Source: Bradyrhizobium manausense (GTDB lineage Bacteria > Pseudomonadota > Alphaproteobacteria > Rhizobiales > Xanthobacteraceae). Taken from it: a DNA stretch of 64,000 nucleotides. This document shows, piece after piece, positions 49,317 through 57,985 of the stretch; position 1 is the first letter of the stretch; every line of letters begins with the position of its first letter. The notes beneath the pieces are model-generated. The model worked only from the letters and a program-made list of their open reading frames with translations. It was not told the origin of the DNA and ran no database searches. The stretch is from contig NZ_JAFCJI010000002.1 in the NCBI RefSeq assembly GCF_018131105.1, forward strand, positions 682,001-746,000, written 5' to 3'. Made by a program: the position numbers and the translations under genes.

Positions 49317-50807
49317 CTATCCTGCCACCCGCATTTTGCTCTTGTCGTTGGTCCGATTGCTCAGCTCCGTCCACAGACGAAAGCGAGCACCATCATTCAA
49401 AGGCACAACGTGAAACGGCTGGCCAAAGACTGCCAGAGGCTCCCGGCCTGGCTCGAACCGCGGCCAGGCTTCCGCAACATCAGACGCACCCGATGTCACG
49501 AAGCGCAGCAGGCTCGTCTGAAACCGCGCTGCGACGTCGATATCATCGGGCGTCATCGGCCCGCCCTTGCGCTTCAGGATCGGGCGATCGATGAAGTCGG
49601 GCAGATGCGCCCAGAGGCACGCATTGTCGGCGCCGTGCGTCGGCCCTTGCGACAGGAACGGCTCCAGCGCCGGGCGATGGTCGAACCGGCTCAGCCACAC
49701 CGCGCCGCCGGCGTCTGCGTGGCTCCGTGCGAGATCCGCCATCGGGCGATGCCAGAACGCATCCGACAGCAGCGCTTCGTAGGGATCCTCGTCGCGGCGC
49801 GCGGAGTCGCGATAGCAGGCCAGCAAGCGCTCCCAGCCGGCATCGCCGAAAGTGGCGCGCACATTGCGCTCGGTAGTGCGGGTCATCGCGGCCGGCGGCG
49901 TGCTCTTTAGAAACATCACCATCTCGTCGCGGCAGGAGCCGAGCCAGAGCGGAATGTGGCGCAAGCTTCCCTCGGCAAAGACATCGCGCGGCTCGCGCGG
50001 GATCTCGGTGCCGTCGAGCACCGGACCGAACACCGTGCCTGACGATGTTTCATCCGCAATCCTGCGGCCGACGCGCTCGACGGCGGCAAAGAGTTTTGCC
50101 AGCGGCACCGATGCGATCGCGCTCGCATCGTGCCCGAGTTCCGCCAACACGCTCCGCGCGACGACATCGGCGTGGTCGGCGCTCATGATGTTGCGGCCCG
50201 GCGCACTCAGCGCCATCGCGCGAGCGAACTTGCCCCTGGCCTGCGGCAACGTCGCCAGCGCAATCACCAGGGACGCGCCTGCTGACTGGCCCGAGAGCGT
50301 CAGTTGGTTTGGATCGCCGCCAAAATTGGCGATGTTGGCGTGCACCCAGTCGAGCGCGGCAAGCGAATCCGAGATCGCGAGATTGTTGGCCTCGCCCAAG
50401 CCGTGCCGATGCAGCTGCAGGAAGCCAAGCGGGCCGAGCCGGTAGTTGATGGTGACGATGACGGCCGGGCCATGCGCAGCGAGAAACGCGCCGTCATAAT
50501 CGGCGCCGCCGCCGGTGACGAACGCGCCGCCGTGGATGAAGAACAACACCGGCAGCGGGCGCTTCGCCCCGACCGGTGCCCAGATGTTCAGGCTGAGACA
50601 GGATTCCTCGCCGTGATCGAGATGCCCGGGCTGCGGCGCATAGGCACCGTAATCCGTGCACCGTCGCGGCTCCGTCCACGCGAGCGGCGGCGTCGCCCTG
50701 GCAAAGCGCCGCGCGGTCGCGAACGGCACGCCCCTGAAGGCGCGGACGTGCCCCTGCTCGGCCCCAATGATCGGGCCGAGCGTGGTCTGAACGGCGTTGG
50801 TCAGCAT
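49317..50807 (-). CDS. Type-B carboxylesterase
   Basis: The 496-residue alpha/beta hydrolase has the oxyanion motif FFIHGGAFVTGG, the nucleophile S175 in LSGQSAGAS and a likely catalytic histidine in GPTHGADNA. The family cleaves carboxylic esters or carbamates; there is no obvious signal peptide, so it is probably cytoplasmic. It is transcribed with the MFS gene 22 bases upstream; the two may import and cleave an ester. Confidence 0.9.
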   Translation of the reverse strand: MLTNAVQTTLGPIIGAEQGHVRAFRGVPFATARRFARATPPLAWTEPRRCTDYGAYAPQPGHLDHGEESCLSLNIWAPVGAKRPLPVLFFIHGGAFVTGGGADYDGAFLAAHGPAVIVTINYRLGPLGFLQLHRHGLGEANNLAISDSLAALDWVHANIANFGGDPNQLTLSGQSAGASLVIALATLPQARGKFARAMALSAPGRNIMSADHADVVARSVLAELGHDASAIASVPLAKLFAAVERVGRRIADETSSGTVFGPVLDGTEIPREPRDVFAEGSLRHIPLWLGSCRDEMVMFLKSTPPAAMTRTTERNVRATFGDAGWERLLACYRDSARRDEDPYEALLSDAFWHRPMADLARSHADAGGAVWLSRFDHRPALEPFLSQGPTHGADNACLWAHLPDFIDRPILKRKGGPMTPDDIDVAARFQTSLLRFVTSGASDVAEAWPRFEPGREPLAVFGQPFHVVPLNDGARFRLWTELSNRTNDKSKMRVAG

Positions 50808-50829
50808 GCGATCATGTCCTGTCTTTCGC

Positions 50830-52170
50830 TCACGCGCGCCGCTTGCCGAGGTCGGCGATGTCGACCTTGTGGGTTTCGCGCGCGGTCATTGCCGCCAAGG
50901 CCGATGCGACGCAGCAGCCGCCGACGAAGATCGCAACCGGGACCCAGCCGTTCGGGCCCTCACCGACCAGGCTCGCGCTCACCAGCGGCGTGAAGCCGGC
51001 AGCGAGGAAGCCGAGCTGCGTGCCGATCGCGGTGCCGGAATAGCGCACGCGCGCTTCGAACATCTCCGCATAGAACGACGGCCAGATCGCGTTCGGCGCG
51101 GAGTAGATGATGTACAGGCCAATCGCAGCAGTGATGATCGCGGGCGTGCTGCCCGAGGTCACCAGCATGAAATAGGGGAACAGCAGCACGGCGCAACCGA
51201 GCACGCCACCGATGAATACCGGCTTGCGGCCGATTCTGTCCGCCAGCAAGGCCCAGCAAGGCTGGGCGAACAACGCGACGACGTTGCCGAGCGCGCCGGC
51301 CCACAGCATGGTCGGACGGGCGACGCCGAACTTGCTGGTGGCATAGCCGAGCGCAAACACCGCGGTCATGGTGCTGACGGTCGCAATCAGCGCGCAGACG
51401 ATCACGCGCAACACGTCGGGCCAATAATCACGCAGCAGCGCAACGACAGGAAAACGCGCCACCTGCGCCTTGTCCTTGATGTCTTCGAACACGGGCGTTT
51501 CGGGCATGGTTCGCCGCACCAGATAGGCGACCAGCAGCACCAGCGCGGACAGCAGGAACGGAATGCGCCAGCCCCAGCTCAGCAATTGATCTTCCGGCAT
51601 GCTGGAGACGGGAATGAACACCAGCGTCGCCAGGATCGCGCCGGCCTGGGTGCCGCTCAACGTCCAGCTCGTGAAGAAGGCGCGGTTCGAATTGGCGGAG
51701 TGCTCCAATGTCAGCGAGTTCGCCCCGCTCTGCTCGCCGGCCGCCGACAGGCCCTGCAACAGCCGCAGCAGCGTCAGGATGATCGGCGCGGCGTTGCCGA
51801 TGGTCTTGGCATCCGGCAGCAGGCCGATGGCGAGCGTCGAGGCGCCCATGATCACCAGCGTGAACAGCAGCACCGTCTTGCGGCCAATGCGGTCGCCGAA
51901 ATGACCGAGGATGACCGCGCCGACGGGCCGCGCGATATAGCCGATGCCGAACGACAGCAGCGCGAGCAGGGTGCCGGTCGACGGGTCGACGTTGGCAAAG
52001 AACACTTTTGGAAAGATCAGCGCGGCCGCGGTGCCGTAGATGAAGAAGTCGTAGTATTCGAGCATGCTGCCGACGAAGCTGACGAGCGCGGCGCGCTTCG
52101 GCAGCCTGTTTTGTGTGGTCTCCGTGCCTGATGGCGCGTGCAGCGATGCAGTTGAGGTCAAGCTCATCAA
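50830..52170 (-). CDS. MFS transporter (metabolite:H+ symporter type)
   Basis: This 446-residue permease has twelve predicted spans and the MHS-type features LEYYDFFIYGTAAALIFPKVF, DRIGRK and LLRLLQGLSAAGEQSGA. It is first in the leftward unit with the carboxylesterase and is divergent from the TetR gene. The operator palindrome between the two suggests that the TetR protein represses it. Confidence 0.88.
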   Translation of the reverse strand: MMSLTSTASLHAPSGTETTQNRLPKRAALVSFVGSMLEYYDFFIYGTAAALIFPKVFFANVDPSTGTLLALLSFGIGYIARPVGAVILGHFGDRIGRKTVLLFTLVIMGASTLAIGLLPDAKTIGNAAPIILTLLRLLQGLSAAGEQSGANSLTLEHSANSNRAFFTSWTLSGTQAGAILATLVFIPVSSMPEDQLLSWGWRIPFLLSALVLLVAYLVRRTMPETPVFEDIKDKAQVARFPVVALLRDYWPDVLRVIVCALIATVSTMTAVFALGYATSKFGVARPTMLWAGALGNVVALFAQPCWALLADRIGRKPVFIGGVLGCAVLLFPYFMLVTSGSTPAIITAAIGLYIIYSAPNAIWPSFYAEMFEARVRYSGTAIGTQLGFLAAGFTPLVSASLVGEGPNGWVPVAIFVGGCCVASALAAMTARETHKVDIADLGKRRA

Positions 52171-52277
52171 AATTCCTCCCCGTGTGCGATGGCGGTCGCG
52201 GTTCGCGTCATGGCCGTCTGGCCGTGCGCGCGTTTTTTGCTTTTGGTTGCCGCAACCTTGGTTTCATCCCATAATGT

Positions 52278-52291
52278 ACGAACTAGTACGT
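52278..52291. promoter_or_regulatory. TetR-type operator palindrome
   Basis: ACGAACTAGTACGT is a near-perfect palindrome around ACTAGT, with only positions 4 and 11 unmatched. It lies in the divergent region between the MFS gene and the TetR gene and is a strong candidate binding site for the TetR protein. Confidence 0.65.
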
Positions 52292-52380
52292 TTATGCAAG
52301 GTCGCGTCTAAAATCGCCGGATTGGGCGAAATTTGCCTTCACCTTCAATGTGATCCATAGAACGGGCGGGAGAAACAGTG

Positions 52381-53031
52381 ATGCTCAAGCGCATGCCACC
52401 CCCATCGAAGCGCACCAACGACCCCGAGCGCACCAAGCGCGACATCCTCGAAGTGGCGATGGCTGAATTCGCCTCAGAGGGCTATTCCGGCGCCCGCGTC
52501 GACGCGATCGCGGCGCGGACGCGCACGTCGAAGCGGATGATCTATTACTATTTCGGCGGCAAGGAGCAGCTCTACCTCGCGGTGCTGGAGGAGGCCTATC
52601 GCACCATCCGCGCGCTGGAGGACCAGCTCGACATCGCCAGCTGCGACGCACGCGAGGGTCTGCGCCGGCTGATCGAGGCGACCTTCGACCACGATGAGCG
52701 CAATCCGAACTTCATCCGCCTCGTCTCGATCGAGAACATCCACCACGGCAAGCACCTCAAGCAGAATTTGCAGCTGCGCCAGCTCAACGCCAGCGTCATC
52801 GCGACGCTGGACGGCATCCTCAAGCGCGGCCGCGCGGAAGGTGCCTTCCGCAACGACGTCGACGCCATCGATTTGCATCTGGCCATCTCCTCCTACTGCT
52901 TCTTCCGCGTCGCCAACCGCCACACGTTCGGCGCGCTGTTCGACCGGGACTTGAGCGAGCCGAAGGTGCTGGCGAAGAGCAGGACGCAGATCGTGGAGAT
53001 GATCTTGGCTTGGTTGGGGGAGAAGGGGTAA
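52381..53031 (+). CDS. TetR/AcrR-family regulator
   Basis: The 216-residue regulator has an N-terminal helix-turn-helix (about 15-62; GARVDAIAARTRTSKRMIYYYFGGKEQLY) and an all-helical ligand domain with EARLDDHDE-type acidic stretches and YCFFRVANRHTFG. A GTG three bases upstream is an alternative start. It is divergent from the MFS-carboxylesterase unit and probably represses both itself and that unit until a ligand binds. Confidence 0.9.
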   Translation: MLKRMPPPSKRTNDPERTKRDILEVAMAEFASEGYSGARVDAIAARTRTSKRMIYYYFGGKEQLYLAVLEEAYRTIRALEDQLDIASCDAREGLRRLIEATFDHDERNPNFIRLVSIENIHHGKHLKQNLQLRQLNASVIATLDGILKRGRAEGAFRNDVDAIDLHLAISSYCFFRVANRHTFGALFDRDLSEPKVLAKSRTQIVEMILAWLGEKG

Positions 53032-53047
53032 GGCCGCTATACCCCAA

Positions 53048-53152
53048 CTGTCATGCCCCGGCTTGACCGGGGCATCCAGTACGCCGCGGCCCATCGAGGA
53101 CTCACAACTGTCTCGGAGTACTGGATCGCCCGATCAAGTCGGGCGATGACAC
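53048..53152. repeat. CTGTCATGCCCCGG palindromic repeat
   Basis: Two hairpins are separated by a spacer: TGCCCCGG/CCGGGGCA near 53053-53073 and ATCGCCCGA/TCGGGCGAT near 53124-53149; the longer arms CCAGTAC/GTACTGG pair as well. It is related to the element at 35718-35804 and lies between the convergent TetR and permease genes. Confidence 0.7.
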
Positions 53153-53173
53153 CGAGAACGGAGCGGCCACCCC

Positions 53174-53959
53174 TCACCCACTCCTCTTCTGCCGCGCGCT
53201 CGCAGCCAGCACCAGCATGAACGACGCCGCCGTCATCAGCGTCGAGATCGCGGCAATCGTCGGATCGATCTCATCACGCAGCGCGGTGAACATGCGCTTG
53301 GTCAGCGGCTGATACTGGCCGCCGGAGATGAACAGCGCGACAATGGTCTCATCCATCGCCGAGATGAAGGCGAAGATGCCGCCGGCGACAACGCTGGACT
53401 TGATCTGCGGCAGCGTCACCGCAAAGAAGCTGCGCAGCCGGTTCATGCCGAGGCTGCGCGCCACCATTTCCTGCGCCGGGTCAAAACTCTGTAGTCCCGC
53501 GAGCACCGAGATGACGACGTAGGGCAGGCCCAGCATCACATTCGCCAGCACGAGGCCGGGCATGGTCGCGACCAGGCCGACTCTGGCATAGACGAAGAAT
53601 ATCCCGACCGCGGTGATGATGATCGGCACCACCAGCGGCAACAGCAGCGCCATATGGATCACGCGCATGACCCGAAGTTTTGACTGGCTGATGGCGTAGG
53701 CGGCAGCGACGCCACACGGGGTTGCGATCACAACCGTGAAGAGCGCGACCGTCAGCGTCACCCGCGTCGCCTGCATCCAGGCGGAATTGGCAAAATATTG
53801 CTCATACCAGCGCAGCGAGAAGGACGGCGGCGGGAAGGTCAGGAAGCGCGCACTGGAGAACGAGATCGGCGCGATGATCAGCACGGGCAAGATCAGATAG
53901 ATCAGCACCAGCGCGCTGATCACATAGAGAGCGACGCGTGCGGGAGAGATGCGGGTCAT
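53174..53959 (-). CDS. ABC permease, PotC type
   Basis: The 261-residue inner-membrane protein has six spans and the transport signature around VARSLGMNRLRSFFAVTLPQI. It pairs with the PotB-type permease. The start at 53959 overlaps the end of that gene by four bases. It is the last gene of the polyamine-type importer unit. Confidence 0.9.
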   Translation of the reverse strand: MTRISPARVALYVISALVLIYLILPVLIIAPISFSSARFLTFPPPSFSLRWYEQYFANSAWMQATRVTLTVALFTVVIATPCGVAAAYAISQSKLRVMRVIHMALLLPLVVPIIITAVGIFFVYARVGLVATMPGLVLANVMLGLPYVVISVLAGLQSFDPAQEMVARSLGMNRLRSFFAVTLPQIKSSVVAGGIFAFISAMDETIVALFISGGQYQPLTKRMFTALRDEIDPTIAAISTLMTAASFMLVLAASARQKRSG

Positions 53960-54822
53960 TTCTGCCCCAACACGCGATCGAGCGAGATGAAGCGGCTGAC
54001 GGCGAAGAAGATCGCAAGCACGCTGAGCAGCAGCACGACCGCGACCGCGCTCGCCGCGCCAAACTGGTTGTAGAGCTCGACATTGCGGCTCACCAGCATC
54101 GACACCATCACGGTGCGACCGCCGCCGAGCAATTCCGGCGTGATGTAGAAGCCGAGGCAAAGCACGAACACCATGGTGCATCCCGCGAGCACGCCCGGCA
54201 GCGACAGCGGCAGGAACACGCGGAAGAAGGTGAGCGACGGGCTCGCGCCGAGGCTGGCGCCGGCCTGCATGAGATCGCCGGGGATCTTTTGCATGGTCGC
54301 GTAGAGCGGCAGCACCATGAACGGCAGCAGGATGTGCACGGTGGCGACCACCGTACCGAAGGTGTTGTGGACCATGGCCAGCGGCTCGGAGATCACATCG
54401 AGATAGCGGAGGAACTGGTTGATCACGCCGGTGCGCTGGAGCAGCGCCAACCACGCATAGGCGCGCACCAGCACTGACGTCCAGAACGGCAGCACCACCA
54501 GCGACAGGATCAGGATGCTCCAGCCCTTCGAGACCGAATTGGCGAGATAAGCCACGGGATAGCCGAGCAGCAGCGCGATGACAGTGACCGCGAGGCTGAT
54601 CTCGAAGGTCAGCGCAAAACTGCGCCAGTAGATGTCCTCAGTGAACACGCGGCGATAGTTCTCCAGCGTAAGGCCGTCATGGTAGATCGACTGCCAGGCG
54701 AGCCACCCGACCGGCAGTACGATCAGGAGCAGAATCACGAGCAGCGCCGGCGACACCAGCGCCAGCATCAGGCCGTGCTCACGGCGCTGATGCTTTTGCG
54801 ATGGATCGGGCCCTGAAGTCAT
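53956..54822 (-). CDS. ABC permease, PotB type
   Basis: The 288-residue protein has six spans with the permease loop AGASLGASPSLTFFRVFLPLSLPG. The start at 54822 is preferred since the upstream part of the frame runs into the binding protein gene; GAGG lies about nine bases before it. It forms a heterodimeric channel with the PotC-type protein. Confidence 0.88.
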   Translation of the reverse strand: MTSGPDPSQKHQRREHGLMLALVSPALLVILLLIVLPVGWLAWQSIYHDGLTLENYRRVFTEDIYWRSFALTFEISLAVTVIALLLGYPVAYLANSVSKGWSILILSLVVLPFWTSVLVRAYAWLALLQRTGVINQFLRYLDVISEPLAMVHNTFGTVVATVHILLPFMVLPLYATMQKIPGDLMQAGASLGASPSLTFFRVFLPLSLPGVLAGCTMVFVLCLGFYITPELLGGGRTVMVSMLVSRNVELYNQFGAASAVAVVLLLSVLAIFFAVSRFISLDRVLGQK

Positions 54823-54836
54823 CGGCGCGGCCTCGC

Positions 54837-55883
54837 TCACTTCTGCATGAACGATGCCCAGCGCTTCTCGGCGGCTTCGCCCGCGGGCGACGACCACCAG
54901 GCGTAGGACATCAGCGCCTGCTTCGCCGCATTGGCCGGCTCGCTCGGCAATTGCGCGGCGCGTTCGGGCTTGATCACGCTGGTCTCGAATGCCTTGGGAT
55001 TGCCCGGACCGTAATCGATGTTGAGCGGCAGATTGGCCTGGTGCACGGGATCGACGGCCTCGTTGAGGAATTTCACCGCGGTGTCGAAATTCGGCGCGCC
55101 CTTGAGGATGCAGAGCGAGGTGCTCTGCAGAATGCCCTGGTTGTAGGTGAAGGCGACCTTGGCACCCTCTTTGGCGACCGCGCTGACGCGGCCGTTCCAG
55201 GCCATCTCCATGTCAACCTCGCCGTCATTGAGAAGCTGCGCCGACTGCGCGCCCGAGGTCCACCACACCGTGATGTTGGGCTTGATCTCCTCCAGCTTCT
55301 TGAAGGCGCGATCGACGTCGAGCGGATAAAGCTTGTCGGGCGCGACGCCGTCGGCCATCAGCGCTGCCTCGAGCGTCGCAATCGGGTGATTGCGCAGCGC
55401 GCGGCGGCCGGGGAATTTCTTGACGTCCCAGAAATCGGCCCAGCTGTTCGGCGCGTCCTTCGGGAAGGTCTTCTGGCTGTAGGCCAGCACACTGGAATAG
55501 AACTCGTAGGACACCGAATAAGGACTACGATAGGCCTCCGGCATCGCCGCCGCGTTCGGGATCTTGGAGAAATCGAGCTTTTCGATCAGGCCCTGCTCGC
55601 CGCCACGCAGGCAATAGCCGGTGGGGGTGTCGACGACGTCCCAGATCGGCTTGCCGCTGCCGACCTGCGTCTTGATCGCGGGCCAGGCGTCCGGAATCGA
55701 ATCCTGGTTGATGGTAATGCCGAGCTTCTTGGCGGAGGGATCGAGGATCGCCACCGTCTGCGCCTGCTGATAGGCGCCGCCCTGCGAGACGAAGGTGATC
55801 TGCTCGGCGGCAGTCGCCGAGGTGGTCAATCCCATCGCGCCCAGCAGCGCGCAGCCCAATCCAAAATTCTGCTTCATTGTCAT
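54837..55883 (-). CDS. Polyamine-type ABC binding protein
   Basis: The 348-residue periplasmic protein has a signal peptide (about 1-25, ending TSATAAEQ) and the PotD-like features ITFVSQGGAYQQAQT and WWTSGAQSAQLLNDGEVDMEMAWNGR. GGAGG lies just upstream of the ATG at 55883; a second ATG at 55877 is equally possible. The presence of an amine-oxidase-like gene next to it argues for a polyamine or similar amine ligand. Confidence 0.88.
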   Translation of the reverse strand: MTMKQNFGLGCALLGAMGLTTSATAAEQITFVSQGGAYQQAQTVAILDPSAKKLGITINQDSIPDAWPAIKTQVGSGKPIWDVVDTPTGYCLRGGEQGLIEKLDFSKIPNAAAMPEAYRSPYSVSYEFYSSVLAYSQKTFPKDAPNSWADFWDVKKFPGRRALRNHPIATLEAALMADGVAPDKLYPLDVDRAFKKLEEIKPNITVWWTSGAQSAQLLNDGEVDMEMAWNGRVSAVAKEGAKVAFTYNQGILQSTSLCILKGAPNFDTAVKFLNEAVDPVHQANLPLNIDYGPGNPKAFETSVIKPERAAQLPSEPANAAKQALMSYAWWSSPAGEAAEKRWASFMQK

Positions 55884-55905
55884 CCTCGCCTCCTCCAAAT
55901 GAATC

Positions 55906-57225
55906 TCACTGACCGATCGCATCGAGAAACTGGTACCAACCGGCGACCATGCGCACGGCGGGCTCGCGCAGCGGATAGAACGGAATGGGTTTCATGCGGC
56001 TGACGTGGAGCAGGCCGACATCAGGCGTCTCGCCGCGGACGTAGGCGGCGAGGTAGCGCCCCATCAGGCTCGACATCGCAACGCCCGCGCCGTTGTAGCC
56101 CATCGACACCAGCGTGCGATCGTCGATCCGGCCGATATGCGGCACCGAGTCCAGCGTCATCGCCACGAGGCCGGACCATTTGTAGGCAAGCGGGACATCG
56201 GCGAGATCAGGGAAAATGCCGACCATGGCTTTGCGCAGCGCGTCGAAGGCGGCCTGCGAATCCTGCTTGCCGAAGGCGCCGCGGCCGCCGAAGATCACTC
56301 TGTTATCGACCATGCGGAACCAGCGCATCATGCGCTTGGTCTCGGTGTAGGTGCGCCCCGTCGGCATCAGTTTTCCGGCGAGATTGCGCGGCAGCTGCTC
56401 GGTCGCAATGAGAGCACTGCGGAACGGGATCAGCGTGCGCTGCAGGTGCTCAGTCGCACCGGTCAGATCGGAATAGCTGTTGGTGGCGATGATCGCCTGT
56501 TTGGCGCGGACCGCGCCTTGCGGTGTCTCGGCGATAACGCCGTCGCCCTCCCGCCGCAGCTTGATCACCGGCGATTCCTGGAAAATCGGAACGCCGCGGC
56601 GCGCCACGCCATCGGCGAGACCGCGCAGATAATTCAGCGGATGGATACCGCCCGAGCCTGGATTGAGCACGCCGCCGACAAAGATGTCGGAGCCGGTTTC
56701 GTCACGCACGCCGCTTTTGTCGAGGATGCGAACCTCGGCGGAGCCCATCTCGCGCGTCATCCAATTGGCTTCGTCGATCGCCGCCTTGAGCGTGATCTCG
56801 TTATGCGCGGCCTTGACCTGGCCGGTACGCACGAGGTTCGCGCTGGCGACACCGAATTCGGAAACCAGCTCCTCGACCATGTCAGTCGATTCATGCGCGA
56901 TCTCATACATCCGCTTCGCCATCGCGCGACCATGCACGGAATCGATCTCGCGAAACGACAGCCGAAACTTTGCGGTGATCACGCCGCCATTGCGGCCACT
57001 CGCGCCCCAGCCGGGACGGTTGGCTTCGAGCACAACCGGCGCGAGGCCGCTCCTGGCGATGTGGTGCGCAGCGGACAAGCCCGTGTAGCCGGCGCCGATG
57101 ATCACCACGTCCGCTTGTTGCGCACCGGACAGCACGGGAAAGTCGCGCGCCGACTCCGCCGTGGCTTCCCACAGCGAATTGGTCGATGGCAGCGCGCTCC
57201 AGTCCCGTGTCATGCCCGCGCTCAT
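55906..57225 (-). CDS. FAD oxidoreductase (glutamylputrescine oxidase-like)
   Basis: The 439-residue DAO-fold enzyme begins with VVIIGAGYTGLSAAHHIARSG (Rossmann motif at about 41-48) and GWGASGRNGG, as in PuuB/OrdL-type oxidases that act on gamma-glutamyl-putrescine or related amines. The C-terminus has SMGYNGAGVAMSSLMGRYLA. It lies between the binding protein and hydrolase genes, so it probably oxidises the imported compound. Confidence 0.85.
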   Translation of the reverse strand: MSAGMTRDWSALPSTNSLWEATAESARDFPVLSGAQQADVVIIGAGYTGLSAAHHIARSGLAPVVLEANRPGWGASGRNGGVITAKFRLSFREIDSVHGRAMAKRMYEIAHESTDMVEELVSEFGVASANLVRTGQVKAAHNEITLKAAIDEANWMTREMGSAEVRILDKSGVRDETGSDIFVGGVLNPGSGGIHPLNYLRGLADGVARRGVPIFQESPVIKLRREGDGVIAETPQGAVRAKQAIIATNSYSDLTGATEHLQRTLIPFRSALIATEQLPRNLAGKLMPTGRTYTETKRMMRWFRMVDNRVIFGGRGAFGKQDSQAAFDALRKAMVGIFPDLADVPLAYKWSGLVAMTLDSVPHIGRIDDRTLVSMGYNGAGVAMSSLMGRYLAAYVRGETPDVGLLHVSRMKPIPFYPLREPAVRMVAGWYQFLDAIGQ

Positions 57226-57228
57226 CGC

Positions 57229-57942
57229 TTAAGCCGGGCCGATAGCAGCGTCGGCCAGCGCCTTCAGCGTCGGGAAGTGGAAGTCCGGCCTTGTCAATGT
57301 CTCGACCGCTGGCGTGCCGCCGAAGCCAGCAACGCCCTGACGGCGCTCGATCCAGCACACCTTGTAGCCGAGCTTCCGCGCAATCCCGATGTCGTGGTAC
57401 TGGCTTTGTGCCACGTGGAGAATGTCGGACTGCTTGTAGCCGAACGCCGATTGGCGTCCCTTGTTGTAGGCAAAGAACTCCGGATTGGGTTTTGCAACGC
57501 CCGTGTCGTCGGCGCAGACGGTGTCGTCGAAGGGATTGCCGAGCGCATGCGCGTAGCACGACAGCGCGACGCGATCGGCATTGGTCATCGCCACCAGGCG
57601 AAACTTCGTGCGCAAGCGTTTGAGCGCCTCGACCGAGTCTGCGAACGGACCCCAGCGCAGCACCGAGAGCTGGAACACGTCACAGGACGCATCGTCTGCG
57701 GGCAACCCGAGCTCGGTGGCGAGATGGCGATAGACGTGGAACATCACCTCGCTGGAGCGCTCGTAATGCTTGTCGCGGCCGCGCTTGTAGGGCTCGAAAA
57801 TCTGCTCGTCGCTGAGCTCGGCCGGCGTCTTGCCCGAGATCCTGCGCACCGCGGAGAGCACACCGGTTTCGAAATCGATCAGGGTACCGACGACGTCAAA
57901 GGTCAAAACCTTGAAATTGCTGAACGCGGCTTGGGTCGACAT
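57229..57942 (-). CDS. HAD hydrolase, type II haloacid dehalogenase-like
   Basis: The 237-residue enzyme has the nucleophile D16 in FDVVGTLID, the MTNADR loop, and a lysine and aspartate in GVAKPNPEFF and SQYHDIGIARKLG. This layout is that of L-2-haloacid dehalogenases, although many relatives have other substrates. It starts 43 bases after the ABC ATPase gene stop and is followed three bases after its own stop by the oxidase gene, so a link to the imported amine is likely. Confidence 0.82.
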   Translation of the reverse strand: MSTQAAFSNFKVLTFDVVGTLIDFETGVLSAVRRISGKTPAELSDEQIFEPYKRGRDKHYERSSEVMFHVYRHLATELGLPADDASCDVFQLSVLRWGPFADSVEALKRLRTKFRLVAMTNADRVALSCYAHALGNPFDDTVCADDTGVAKPNPEFFAYNKGRQSAFGYKQSDILHVAQSQYHDIGIARKLGYKVCWIERRQGVAGFGGTPAVETLTRPDFHFPTLKALADAAIGPA

Positions 57943-57985
57943 GGTCTTCTTCTCTCAGGTTGCAACAAGGTTTAGTCCACCCTCT

